Positions 8,453-17,211 of a stretch of 64,000 nucleotides of DNA are shown here, piece after piece. Made by a program: the position numbers and the translations under genes. Positions within the stretch are counted from its first letter, which is position 1; each line of letters starts with the position of its first letter. Origin of the DNA: Sulfurimonas gotlandica GD1 (lineage in GTDB: Bacteria; Campylobacterota; Campylobacteria; Campylobacterales; Sulfurimonadaceae). Location of the stretch: assembly GCF_000242915.1 (NCBI RefSeq), contig NZ_AFRZ01000001.1, positions 2,666,001 to 2,730,000 of the forward strand, given 5' to 3'. The notes beneath the pieces were generated by a model, which worked only from the letters and a program-made list of their open reading frames with translations, made no database searches and was not told where the DNA came from.

Positions 8453-10180
8453 CTATATGTGTAATTTTTGATGAAAATATTTATCAATATCAAAGTATAT
8501 TTCACCATTTTGATTTTTAAACGTAAGATGTGATTTATTTACATCATTTATGTTTTTAACACCCATAACAGAAGCAACCATTTTCATTCCTTTAATGAGG
8601 TTAGTATGGTAGTTACCTATCTCTTTACCTTCCTTTATTACTAAGTAGGAAGCTCTTTTTTTCTCATCTTGAGTTGCAAGCCCAACAGGGCAAACATGAG
8701 AGCCAAAACCAGAGCACATGCGAGCACGTATACATCCACCGCTCATCATAAAGCCTCTAGCAATACCAACAGCATCTGCCCCCATTGACATAGTTATTAT
8801 TGCATCATCTGGAGTTAAAACCTTGCCGCTAGCAATAATCTTAATATCTTGACGAATTTCATGTTTTTTAAGCATTGTATCTAGGACGTATAGAGCATTA
8901 TTAGTTGTTAAACCTACTGACTCCATAAGTTCTAGCGGAGCTGTAGCACTTCCACCTTCTCCACTATCTACAGTTATAAAGTCAGGGATACTTCTTCCTT
9001 GTGCTTTTCTTTTTGCTATTTCTTTAACCATTTCGTCAATTGCATTAGCATCTGAGATAACTATTTTAAAACCAACCGGTTTTTTTGATAAATTTTGCAG
9101 TCTCTCAACAAAGTCAAGCAGATGCGTTGTTGTATCTGCAAAGGGGAATCTATTAGGTGAAAATATATTTTGAGCCTCAGGAACACCTCTATAGTAGGCT
9201 ATATCAGCAGTAACTTTAGCAGCTGAAAGTTTTCCACCAGTCTGTTTTGCACCTTGGGCAATCTTAATCTCTGTCATACGGCAGAATTTCATTACTTTTT
9301 GGTATCTTAATTCGTCAAATTTACCATTTTCATCCCTTACGCCATAAAGCCCGGAACTCATCTGAAAAATTGTATTTGGTATATCACTCGGAACTTCTTT
9401 TGGAAATGATTCTATAGGAGCATTCCAGTTAACACGAAACAGAACATGTGAAGTGGTATCATAAATGTATGTGTTTTGAGTTTTCTCGTTTAATAAAGCA
9501 GTTCTGTACCATTTAAGAGCTCTAGGTCTATTAAAAAGCATATCCCCCATTTTAAAAAGAAATTCTGCCCATGGAGTACTTTCTATAATTTCAAGATAAT
9601 CAGCATTGTTAAGGTCAGGTTTGTGGGTAAAAAGGTGGTTCGAAGTTAAAGATCCCTCACCTGTATTTATAGTAAGGTTTGTATTAGCACCAGCAATAGA
9701 AAATGCTCTAATAGCTTCGGGACTAAGTGATCCATCACTCATGGCAGAACGAATAATAGGAGTGTGAGATACAAAAGGGATTTCTCTGTCTTTTCCAAAC
9801 ACCACAGATGTGTCATCATCAACTTCATCTTCATTTAGTACGTTTGTGGCGTGTTTAATAATAAATCTTGAACCAGAAAAAGGCTGAGCTACTGAGAAGG
9901 ATTTATAGTTTGGTTTGTCTTTTGCTGCTGTATAAACCCAGTCAACTTTATCTTTTGAATCATAAAATGTTTCTTCTGCAAAGTATTGACGTAGTGGTTC
10001 TCTCAGTGCTTCAAAAAAGTATCTAAATCGCCCAATAACAGGATAGTTAATAAGTAAAGCATGCTTTCTTTGTATGTGCTTATCGTAGATGTAAAGCAGT
10101 ATCAGTACAAATACGCCACCAAGTAAGAAAAATTCAATAAAATCTATAAATAAAGACCATAATACATGAAGTGTATCCAT
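8453..10180 (-). CDS. Membrane-anchored FMN-binding glutamate synthase-domain protein
   Basis: A 575-residue protein with one N-terminal membrane helix (about residues 8-29, LFIDFIEFFLLGGVFVLILLYIY) followed by a cytoplasmic GltB central/FMN barrel. Family motifs include KIAQGAKQTGGKL, VDSGEGGSATAP and the Cys-rich CSGFGSHVCPVGLATQ (about residue 490), which resembles the Fe-S cluster region of glutamate synthase. It lacks the amidotransferase and C-terminal GXGXG domains of true GOGAT, so its electron donor and substrate are unknown. The stop of hisS touches its ATG (0 bp gap; GGAG site inside hisS), placing it in the hisS-speA-cysE operon. Confidence 0.85.
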   Translation of the reverse strand: MDTLHVLWSLFIDFIEFFLLGGVFVLILLYIYDKHIQRKHALLINYPVIGRFRYFFEALREPLRQYFAEETFYDSKDKVDWVYTAAKDKPNYKSFSVAQPFSGSRFIIKHATNVLNEDEVDDDTSVVFGKDREIPFVSHTPIIRSAMSDGSLSPEAIRAFSIAGANTNLTINTGEGSLTSNHLFTHKPDLNNADYLEIIESTPWAEFLFKMGDMLFNRPRALKWYRTALLNEKTQNTYIYDTTSHVLFRVNWNAPIESFPKEVPSDIPNTIFQMSSGLYGVRDENGKFDELRYQKVMKFCRMTEIKIAQGAKQTGGKLSAAKVTADIAYYRGVPEAQNIFSPNRFPFADTTTHLLDFVERLQNLSKKPVGFKIVISDANAIDEMVKEIAKRKAQGRSIPDFITVDSGEGGSATAPLELMESVGLTTNNALYVLDTMLKKHEIRQDIKIIASGKVLTPDDAIITMSMGADAVGIARGFMMSGGCIRARMCSGFGSHVCPVGLATQDEKKRASYLVIKEGKEIGNYHTNLIKGMKMVASVMGVKNINDVNKSHLTFKNQNGEIYFDIDKYFHQKLHI

Positions 10181-11392
10181 TTAAAAATCTCCTATATTTA
10201 TTGTTTGTTCTATTTTGTCTTCTAAGTTTTTTACCCAGATAGTACCGTTTCTCAACTCTTCAGAACCTATTACACAACAGAATTTAGCATTGGCTTTATC
10301 TGCTGCTTTTAAGTGTTTTTGCAGATTCTTTGCTTTGTAGTCAACAGTTGCTTTGTCTGTTTTTCTTTTCTTTTGAGTAAGTTGAATTACCAAATCAACA
10401 GCTTCAGCGTCCATAGCACCAATAAAATAACCATCTCTAGAGATTTCAGGCATTACAATCAGTTCCATCAATCTCTCTATTCCCATTGCAAAACCTACAG
10501 CAGGAGTAGGGCGACCATCAAGAAACTCTACTAATCTGTCGTATCTACCACCACCTGCAATTGCACTTTGCGAACCGATATTGTCGCTTACAAACTCAAA
10601 TGCAGTTTTAGAGTAGTAGTCTAGACCACGAACGAGGTTTGTGTCTATTTCATAATCAATACCATTTTCTTCTAATATCTTTTTTAAAGAGCTGAAATCA
10701 TCTTCACAGTTTTGACATAAGCAGTTGATTAGCTTTGGTGCACCTTCATAAAGTGTTTGGCATGAATTATTTTTACAATCAAGTACTCTAATAGGGTTAG
10801 TTTCTAGTCGTCTAACACAATCTTCACAAATCTCATCTCCACACTCTTGTACAAATTTTACTAATTTATTTCGATAGTCAGGCATACAGTTGTTGTCACC
10901 AAGAGAGTTTAGCTGAAGTCTGTACCCAATTCCAAGAGCTTTTAGGATATCACTAACCATCATAATCATAGTAGCATCCTCATAAACGCTATCTACACCA
11001 AAGCTTTCAACACCAAACTGATGAAACTCTCTTAGTCTTCCCTTTTGAGGTCTCTCATAGCGAAACATTGGACCATGGTAAAAATATCTATGTGTTCCAC
11101 CGGCTTTGTCTAATTTTTTTTGAATAAATGCACGAACAACACCAGCTGTTCCTTCTGGACGAAGACATACATCATTTTCACCCTTATCAATAAACTGATA
11201 CATCTCTTTTCCAACAATATCGCTTGATTCCCCAACAGAGCGTTTAAAGAGAGCAGTTTCTTCTAATAATGGAGTTTCAATAAAGTGATACCCGTATTTT
11301 TGGGCTATATCTGTAGCAGTATTAATAAAGTGAGTAAATCTTTCGTAGTCTTCACTTAAAATATCGTTCATTCCTCTGAGTGATTGAATCAT
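10181..11392 (-). CDS. hisS: Histidyl-tRNA synthetase
   Basis: Class II aminoacyl-tRNA synthetase charging tRNA-His. 403 residues. Motif 2 lies in YRYERPQKGRLREFHQFGVE, histidine-specific motif LVRGLDYYSKTAFE is intact, and motif 3 is AVGFAMGIERL. The insertion domain contains several Cys pairs (CEDC, CLCQNC) that may bind zinc, a variation seen in some epsilonproteobacterial HisRS. ATG follows AAGGATGTAA. It is the first gene of the minus-strand operon; the 235-bp region upstream separates it from the divergent sodB. Confidence 0.95.
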   Translation of the reverse strand: MIQSLRGMNDILSEDYERFTHFINTATDIAQKYGYHFIETPLLEETALFKRSVGESSDIVGKEMYQFIDKGENDVCLRPEGTAGVVRAFIQKKLDKAGGTHRYFYHGPMFRYERPQKGRLREFHQFGVESFGVDSVYEDATMIMMVSDILKALGIGYRLQLNSLGDNNCMPDYRNKLVKFVQECGDEICEDCVRRLETNPIRVLDCKNNSCQTLYEGAPKLINCLCQNCEDDFSSLKKILEENGIDYEIDTNLVRGLDYYSKTAFEFVSDNIGSQSAIAGGGRYDRLVEFLDGRPTPAVGFAMGIERLMELIVMPEISRDGYFIGAMDAEAVDLVIQLTQKKRKTDKATVDYKAKNLQKHLKAADKANAKFCCVIGSEELRNGTIWVKNLEDKIEQTINIGDF

Positions 11393-11581
11393 TTACATCC
11401 TTAATTACATCTATTGCAGTATGAGTTTAATATATGAAAGGATACCATTTTTTGCTTATATATGATTTATTTAAGCTATTTTTTTAAAAACAATGAACAC
11501 AAGCAGTGATAAAAGATTATCATCATTAATTTATATCTAAATGTAAGTAATATTGTTAAATAAGCTTTAATAAAAAAATCT

Positions 11582-11587
11582 TATAAT
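11582..11587 (+). promoter_or_regulatory. Probable -10 box of sodB
   Basis: TATAAT after an A/T-rich tract, 40 bp before the sodB ATG, which has an AAGG ribosome binding site. The rest of the hisS-sodB gap (11393-11581) is AT-rich and contains a weak Fur-box-like GATAA-N4-TTATC dyad around 11508-11521, not strong enough to call. Confidence 0.4.
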
Positions 11588-11627
11588 AGTTGAATAGTAA
11601 TATATTATATACAAATAAGGATTTATT

Positions 11628-12305
11628 ATGATTGATTTACAAAAACTGCCGTTTGCAGATAATGCCCTTGAGCCTTTTATCTCTGAAGAAACAATAAGAT
11701 ATCATTACTACAAACATCATACCGCTTATGCAAATAAGCTAAATGAGTTAATTCAAGGAACTGAGTTTGATAAGATGTCACTATCATCAATTATTCGTGA
11801 TTCTGATGGAGCAATTTTTAATAATTCTGCACAAGTGTTTAATCATACTTTTTATTGGAATAGTCTTACTCATTTAAAGCTAAATCCAAGTGGAAAACTT
11901 TTAACAAAGATAAATAATGACTTTGGCTCTTTAGAAGCTCTAAAAGAAGAGTTTATAAAGGCGGGAACAACACTTTTTGGCTCAGGTTGGGTATGGCTAG
12001 TTAGAGAACCTAAAGGGCAGTTGATACTTAGAAAGACTGAAAATGCTCATACACCTCTAAGTTCAGGACTGGTACCATTATTTGTATGTGATGTTTGGGA
12101 ACATGCTTATTATATTGATTACAGAAACTTACGTCCAAAATACTTGGAAGAGTTTTGGAATCATATTAATTGGGATTTTGCAGGAGAAGCATATGAAAAA
12201 ACAGATAATGACGTTTTTATAGGGACAGAAGTGTGCAATGATATACACGATCCTTTTTGTCAAATACTTGATGATCTCCAAAATGGGGACAGAGTAACAA
12301 GCTAA
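11628..12305 (+). CDS. sodB: Iron/manganese superoxide dismutase
   Basis: Dismutates superoxide in the cytoplasm. Metal ligands are visible: His in HYYKHHTAY, His in FNHTFYWNSL, and Asp/His in CDVWEHAYYIDYRN. GSGWVWLV and the family's usual spacing are present; the Fe form is most likely by phylum. The normal Fe-SOD would end near WDFAGEAYEKT; this one carries an extra tail of about 30 residues with two Cys (VCNDIHDPFCQIL). It is a plus-strand gene inserted between hisS and tmk, which are neighbours in Campylobacter as I remember it. No leader peptide, so cytoplasmic. Confidence 0.93.
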   Translation: MIDLQKLPFADNALEPFISEETIRYHYYKHHTAYANKLNELIQGTEFDKMSLSSIIRDSDGAIFNNSAQVFNHTFYWNSLTHLKLNPSGKLLTKINNDFGSLEALKEEFIKAGTTLFGSGWVWLVREPKGQLILRKTENAHTPLSSGLVPLFVCDVWEHAYYIDYRNLRPKYLEEFWNHINWDFAGEAYEKTDNDVFIGTEVCNDIHDPFCQILDDLQNGDRVTS

Positions 12306-12314
12306 ATAAAAGAG

Positions 12315-12887
12315 TTACTCGATATTTTTGAGTATTTCTTTAGTTATGTCTTCAATGGAGTTTGTAGCATCTATGGTTACTAGTTCCAAGTTTAGAAGCT
12401 CAGTAGCTTTTATGATGGCATCTTGTATGCTTAAGAGATACTCTGAACCTCTTAGCTCGATGCCGTCTAACTCTTTTTGAGAAAGTCTGTACTCAAGTTC
12501 TTCTTTTGTAAGTTTAAGAAGAAAAACTTTTTGGGGATATATACCACCTGTCGCAAATCTATTTAAATGAACTATAGCTGTCTCACTTATTTCACCTTGA
12601 ATTAAAGCGTATGCCACACCGCTTACTGCACTTCTGTCAGAGATAATCATTTTGTCTAAATTAGGCTCAACTACTTCTTTTATATGCTCGGCACGGTCTG
12701 CTAAAAAAAGTAAGAACTCAGCCTTTTTACTTTGGGCCTTTGCACTAAGAACTATCTCTCTTATCTCTTTGCCTATTGCAGTTGCACCTGGCTCTTTCGT
12801 GATTATAGCATCTGGAAAGTTCTCTTTGAGTTTTTGAATCTGTGTGCTCTTTCCTGCAGTATCTATGCCTTCTATTGCAATGTACAT
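12315..12887 (-). CDS. tmk: Thymidylate kinase
   Basis: Phosphorylates dTMP to dTDP for DNA synthesis. 190 residues, short but normal for Campylobacterota. The P-loop is EGIDTAGKST at residues 6-15 and the DR(S) motif ISDRSAVSG is present; the LID region is short. It starts 16 bp inside the end of coaD, so translation is probably coupled. It is the promoter-distal gene of the flgA-ubiX-coaD-tmk unit and ends convergent to sodB with a 9-bp gap and no obvious hairpin. Confidence 0.94.
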   Translation of the reverse strand: MYIAIEGIDTAGKSTQIQKLKENFPDAIITKEPGATAIGKEIREIVLSAKAQSKKAEFLLFLADRAEHIKEVVEPNLDKMIISDRSAVSGVAYALIQGEISETAIVHLNRFATGGIYPQKVFLLKLTKEELEYRLSQKELDGIELRGSEYLLSIQDAIIKATELLNLELVTIDATNSIEDITKEILKNIE

Positions 12888-13375
12888 GAATCCATACTCC
12901 CTATAATCTCTTGAACTTCTTTTGGAAGTAGATGCTCAGTTTTAGCGTTAAATTTTAGTAAGTTTCTTACGCTTGATGAACTGATAAAAGCATGTTTTAG
13001 TTTTGGCATTAGATAAACGGTTTCTATTGAGTCATCTAATGAGTTATTTAGATATCCAAGTTGCAGCTCATATTCAAAATCACTTACTGCTCTAAGCCCA
13101 CGTATAAGAATAGTCGCTCCGTGAGTTTTAGCAAGTTCTACTGTTAGATTGTCAAAACCGAGAACGCTTACATTATCTAGGTGCCCTATGGCTTTTTTTG
13201 TCATTTCTATACGTTCATTAAGTGTAAACATAGGTTTTTTGTCTGCCGAAATAGCAACTGCAATAATTACTTCATCGAATAGTCCTAAAGCTCTTTCTAT
13301 AATATCATAGTGGCCATTTGTAATAGGGTCAAAAGTACCAGGATATAGTGCGATTCTTTTCAATTTTATTCCCAT
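12872..13375 (-). CDS. coaD: Phosphopantetheine adenylyltransferase
   Basis: Penultimate step of coenzyme A synthesis: transfers AMP from ATP to 4'-phosphopantetheine. The nucleotidyltransferase motif PGTFDPITNGHYDII (HxGH-like) and the C-terminal ISSSSVRNL motif are intact; about 165 residues. The start is either the ATG at 13375 (10-bp overlap with ubiX) or a TTG four codons further in, which sits behind GGGA and would give the usual N-terminus LKRIALYPG. Overlaps both neighbours, indicating an operon. Confidence 0.94.
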   Translation of the reverse strand: MGIKLKRIALYPGTFDPITNGHYDIIERALGLFDEVIIAVAISADKKPMFTLNERIEMTKKAIGHLDNVSVLGFDNLTVELAKTHGATILIRGLRAVSDFEYELQLGYLNNSLDDSIETVYLMPKLKHAFISSSSVRNLLKFNAKTEHLLPKEVQEIIGSMDSCTLQ

Positions 13376-13890
13376 CTTTTATATAAGTTATTTTCAATGC
13401 CAAGTAGATCAAACCACTTGCCAATAATGAAGTTTTCCATCTCATCAAGAGTCTGTTGTTCTGAGTAATAAGCCATTACTGGTGGAGCTATTATAACTCC
13501 TAGCGTTGCAAGTTTTTGCATGTTTTCTAAAGCTATGGCAGAAAACGGCATCTCTCTGGGAGCAATGATTAGTTTCTTTTGCTCTTTTATCATTACGCTT
13601 GCACATCTTGTAACTAAGTTATCTGAGATTCCGCAAGCTATTTTAGCCAAAGTATTCATACTGCATGGTGCTATAATCATAGCATCCGTACCAAATGAGC
13701 CAGAAGCGATACTTGCTGAAATATCTTCATTGTCATGCATCGTTAAATTATTTTCTTTGTCTAGAACAATGCCAGAGTTTTTTGTCATTATAAAGTGCCT
13801 ATCAATCTCTTTAGGTAGCAACTTAAGAGTTTTAATTCCCAGGTTAACTCCACTTGCTCCACTTGTAGCAATGATTATTTTTTTATTCAT
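13366..13890 (-). CDS. ubiX: Flavin prenyltransferase UbiX
   Basis: Attaches a dimethylallyl group to FMN to make prenylated FMN, the cofactor of UbiD-type decarboxylases, used in quinone synthesis and aromatic-acid metabolism. 174 residues. The FMN-binding start IIIATSGASGVNLG and APCSMNTLAKIACG are family hallmarks. It overlaps flgA by 4 bp and coaD by 10 bp. Its UbiD partner is not in the window. Confidence 0.9.
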   Translation of the reverse strand: MNKKIIIATSGASGVNLGIKTLKLLPKEIDRHFIMTKNSGIVLDKENNLTMHDNEDISASIASGSFGTDAMIIAPCSMNTLAKIACGISDNLVTRCASVMIKEQKKLIIAPREMPFSAIALENMQKLATLGVIIAPPVMAYYSEQQTLDEMENFIIGKWFDLLGIENNLYKRWE

Positions 13891-14756
13891 CTCATCTCCG
13901 CTCTATTTTTACCAGTAACTCTTACTTTAAGTCTTTTCCCACTGCTCTTTTGAACTGTTATGGTGTCTCCAAGCTTACCATCTTGGAGTGCTTTAGCACT
14001 AAAACTTATGGACATATTTTTGGAGTTTAAACTAACGTCTATGAAAGAGTCCCTCTTTACAACGCTTAAAATTTCAACATCTCTTGTTGTGATAACTTCA
14101 TCTTTTTTTATATTATGCTTGCCTTGAAGAGCATTGGAATCTATGTTTTGTATAGGTTTTGCCATAAAATTATCTAAAAGTATACTCTTTTTTACAGTGT
14201 TTAATGGAGATAGTTCAGTATCTCTATTTATCTTTTTATTTGATAGATAAATCAAAATATTTGCATTTATAGTATAGTTAAAAAATATTTTCTTATTATC
14301 TGATGTTTTTATATTTACAATACCACTTTTAGAGAGGTAGTTTTTTTTTCTGATTTCAATGCTGTAGTTTTTTGGAAGAGTTGCTATATAACCTCTTGAT
14401 TCTACTTTAATCTCTTTTATATCTATTTGATCGTAATTATTTAAATAATACTCTTTAATGTATAAGGCTATTTTTGAAGTGTCAATAGGGCTTTTCTTTA
14501 TAAATTTAACATACATACTTTTAGCGCTAAAGTCTCTGTATCCATGTTTTTTTAATGTTTTAAGCAAGTCTTTTGATCTTACTCTTTTGGTGTATTTTCC
14601 AGGTTTTATTTTATATATTTGTTTGTTGCTAGGGGCATCTTTGATGATGTGAGAGAGATATATATCATTAGAATTTACATAGTAAGTGCTTTGTATAATA
14701 TTGTTGGCGGATAGTATTGTAGAAAGTAGGATAAAAAAGATAAATTTAGTTAACAT
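13887..14756 (-). CDS. flgA: Flagellar P-ring assembly chaperone FlgA
   Basis: Periplasmic chaperone for assembly of the flagellar P-ring around the rod. I favour the ATG at 14756 (289 residues) because it gives a compact signal peptide, MLTKFIFFILLSTILSANN; an ATG at 14783 adds nine residues and neither has a clear ribosome binding site. The C-terminal half has the SAF-like domain (KHNIKKDEVITTRDVE and DTITVQKSSGKRLKVRVTG). It is the first gene of the flgA-ubiX-coaD-tmk unit, so a motility gene drives three housekeeping genes. Confidence 0.85.
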   Translation of the reverse strand: MLTKFIFFILLSTILSANNIIQSTYYVNSNDIYLSHIIKDAPSNKQIYKIKPGKYTKRVRSKDLLKTLKKHGYRDFSAKSMYVKFIKKSPIDTSKIALYIKEYYLNNYDQIDIKEIKVESRGYIATLPKNYSIEIRKKNYLSKSGIVNIKTSDNKKIFFNYTINANILIYLSNKKINRDTELSPLNTVKKSILLDNFMAKPIQNIDSNALQGKHNIKKDEVITTRDVEILSVVKRDSFIDVSLNSKNMSISFSAKALQDGKLGDTITVQKSSGKRLKVRVTGKNRAEMR

Positions 14757-14800
14757 ATCAACACTTTTTGCACAGTTTAGCATATTATTATAATAGTCAG

Positions 14801-14884
14801 TGGTACCAGAGAGGGGATTCGAACCCCTAAGCCTTGCGGCAGCGGATTTTGAATCCGCCGTGTATACCGTTCCACCACTCTGGC
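14801..14884 (-). tRNA. tRNA-Leu (anticodon CAA)
   Basis: Reading the minus strand, the 7-bp acceptor stem GCCAGAG pairs with CTCTGGT, followed by A and an encoded CCA. The anticodon stem GCGGA/TCCGC encloses TTCAAAA, giving CAA, which reads UUG. A long variable arm (TGCCGCAAGGCTTA) marks it as a class II tRNA, and the T-arm contains GGTTCGAATCC. Length is 84 nt including CCA. Confidence 0.97.
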
Positions 14885-14950
14885 TTGATGATGTGGAATG
14901 ATAGTGATTTATTACTTAAAAGTAAATAATATTAATAAGATGTTGCGACA

Positions 14951-14966
14951 TGGAACTTTTATTGCT
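14951..14966 (+). promoter_or_regulatory. Sigma-54 promoter of flgL
   Basis: TGGAACTTTTATTGCT matches the -24/-12 consensus TGGCAC-N5-TTGCW with one change, and the GG and GC doublets are exactly 10 bases apart. It lies 43 bp before the flgL start. Several hook, rod and hook-filament junction genes in Campylobacter and Helicobacter are RpoN-dependent, so the assignment is consistent with the gene. Confidence 0.75.
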
Positions 14967-15009
14967 AGTAATTAAGTATTAAAGTTATAGCGGCAAACGG
15001 AGGTGCGTT

Positions 15010-17100
15010 ATGAGAGTTACATCTAGTATGTATTACAATAGTTTGTATGGAGCAAATAACTCAAAATTGAGTCAAAATCTTTTTGATGTAAATAAACAGA
15101 TAGCATCTGGACTGCAAATTCAGTATGCAAAAGATAATGTTAGAACATTCGCAGAGACTATGAGACTGGATAATGAGCTTGCTACATTAGGGCAAGTTAA
15201 GATGAGTACGCAAAGTGGTTATAAAGTTTCAAATCAAACAGATGTTATTTTGAATGAGTTTGAAACAACAATGAACCGTATGAGAACTTTACTCTTGCAG
15301 GCTGCGAATGGAACCAATGATGCAACTTCTTTAGATTCAGTTGCAAAAGAGCTAAGAGGAATAGAGAGTCATTTTAAAGGCTTAGCAAACTCATCTATAA
15401 ATGGTCAATACCTTTTTTCTGGTACTGCGGTTGATATTAAACCTATAGCAGATGATGGAACATATATGGGTAATGATAAATCTATGAATTCTTTCACTGG
15501 ATCAAAAACTCAGCAACAATATAATATCTCTGGTGGTGATCTGTTTCTAGGAGAAGAAGTACTTGTTAGAAGAGAAATAACATCAAACGTTCCTCAAGAA
15601 AATTTAATACGAAAATATCCAGCTTTAGGTTTGCCTACAGCAAATACAACACATATGAATCCAGATAATTCTATTCGTGATTTAATGGGTGATACAGATA
15701 ATGTAATAGATACGGTAAATGCAAAACATCATTTTTATCTTAGAGGTACAAAAAGCGACGGAACCGCTTTTAATAAAAAAATATCTATGAGAGATGATGA
15801 AAAAGTTGATGAACTATTGATTCAGATTGGAAATGCTTACGGAAATACACCAGCTTTAAAACTTGTAAATGTTACTCTAAATCAGTCTGGGCAAATAGTG
15901 GTTGAAGATAAAATTAAAGGCTCAAGTCAGATAGATTTCCACATGGTTGGTGCAGTTGATTTTACAGGTGGTGCCGCAGCAAACGTTACTAATCTAGATG
16001 CACTTGGTGTTGGTGAGAGTGATTTTGATAGAATAATGCTCTCGACATCAACCGCTACAAATCCGAATCTTCATGTAAAAGAATTTATTAAATCGTCTTT
16101 AACATCTGCAGGTGATGTCGCCGGTACAAATATAATTGAAGGCACGGTTTATGATAGAACACAGTTTAGTAAAAATGGTTCTACATTATCATCAAGCGTT
16201 CCTCAAATAGTAAAAGCAGATAATAGCTTTGCGGCAGGATCAACAAAACTTTCAGAAGTGGCTGATATCTCTCAACTTCCAAATGTTGGTTCATTAGATG
16301 CGACACAGTTTAAGTTGACAGGCATAAATGTTATAGGAGTAGCTTATGATGTTCAAATAGACCTTGCAACTGCTGGCTCCACATTCACAGTAGGTGGAAA
16401 CACTTATGATATTTTTAATATGGGAACACCAAGAGTAGCTGTAGCTGCTGATGATATGACATATCAACAGCTTATGGATGTAGTAAATATGGTTGTAACC
16501 AATAACCTCCCATCAACTACAAATGTAGCGACTGATTATGACAACGCTGTTAAAGCATCAAAATTTAATGGAAATACATTTTTAAGTTATGATGGAAAGC
16601 TTAAGTTTCAAGATATTGGCACTAGCTCTACTCAGGCAACAATGGCGTTACATGATACAAACAGTGGAGATATTTCAAATCCAGCTTCAGTTATGACGTT
16701 TAACGCAAACAATGGACTGACTGTTCGTGATCCTAAAACGGATTTCTTTAAAACACTAAATGAAATGATTATTGCTGTAGAAAATCATAAACTATATCCA
16801 GATTCATCTGGTGGTGTTATTAGAAATGTTGGTATTGAAAATGCGATAACAATGATGGATGATTTACAAGATCATGTTTTTAGAGCACACTCTTTAGTTG
16901 GTTCACAATCAAATGCATTAACAATGGCCCAAGAACGTACAGAACTGTTAGAGATTAGTACAAGCACTCTTCGTTCAGCCGTAATAGATACAGATTTAGC
17001 AAAAGCATCCCTTACTTTAACTCAGTTAACACTAAATTATGAGGCTATGTTATCTACTGTTGGTAAGGTTTCAAAGTTAAATCTAGTAAACTATTTATAA
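15010..17100 (+). CDS. flgL: Flagellar hook-associated protein 3 (hook-filament junction)
   Basis: Exported through the flagellar type III system to form the second junction layer between hook and filament. 696 residues, much longer than enterobacterial FlgL (about 317) but similar to other epsilonproteobacterial FlgL, due to a large variable middle domain. The N-terminal D0/D1 helix (MRVTSSMYYNSLYGANNSKLSQNLFDVNKQIASG) and the C-terminal helix (STLRSAVIDTDLAKASLTLTQLTL) are the flagellin-like parts. The start follows GGAGG. Transcribed alone from a sigma-54 promoter and followed by a hairpin terminator before ftsK. Confidence 0.9.
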   Translation: MRVTSSMYYNSLYGANNSKLSQNLFDVNKQIASGLQIQYAKDNVRTFAETMRLDNELATLGQVKMSTQSGYKVSNQTDVILNEFETTMNRMRTLLLQAANGTNDATSLDSVAKELRGIESHFKGLANSSINGQYLFSGTAVDIKPIADDGTYMGNDKSMNSFTGSKTQQQYNISGGDLFLGEEVLVRREITSNVPQENLIRKYPALGLPTANTTHMNPDNSIRDLMGDTDNVIDTVNAKHHFYLRGTKSDGTAFNKKISMRDDEKVDELLIQIGNAYGNTPALKLVNVTLNQSGQIVVEDKIKGSSQIDFHMVGAVDFTGGAAANVTNLDALGVGESDFDRIMLSTSTATNPNLHVKEFIKSSLTSAGDVAGTNIIEGTVYDRTQFSKNGSTLSSSVPQIVKADNSFAAGSTKLSEVADISQLPNVGSLDATQFKLTGINVIGVAYDVQIDLATAGSTFTVGGNTYDIFNMGTPRVAVAADDMTYQQLMDVVNMVVTNNLPSTTNVATDYDNAVKASKFNGNTFLSYDGKLKFQDIGTSSTQATMALHDTNSGDISNPASVMTFNANNGLTVRDPKTDFFKTLNEMIIAVENHKLYPDSSGGVIRNVGIENAITMMDDLQDHVFRAHSLVGSQSNALTMAQERTELLEISTSTLRSAVIDTDLAKASLTLTQLTLNYEAMLSTVGKVSKLNLVNYL

Positions 17101-17131
17101 AACATTTTTTTTATGCCCTTGGGTGCAAATT

Positions 17132-17164
17132 GCCAAAAAAATTCCTTAGTGGAACATTTTTGGC
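17132..17164 (+). terminator. Hairpin terminator after flgL
   Basis: Stem GCCAAAAAAATTCC / GGAACATTTTTGGC (14 bp with two internal mismatches) and loop TTAGT, 31 bp after the flgL stop. The T-run after it is weak. Confidence 0.55.
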
Positions 17165-17211
17165 TATACTTCAACTATAAAAACTTATCTATATTTTAAA
17201 GGCAACATGAT

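Noticed and set aside
11508-11527. Fur box upstream of sodB
   Set aside because: Only a partial match to the 19-bp consensus; in AT-rich DNA such dyads are common.
17150-17165. A second sigma-54-like element (TGGAACATTTTTGGCT) before ftsK
   Set aside because: It forms one arm of the hairpin after flgL, has TGGC in place of TTGC, and ftsK is a constitutive gene; a terminator explains it better.
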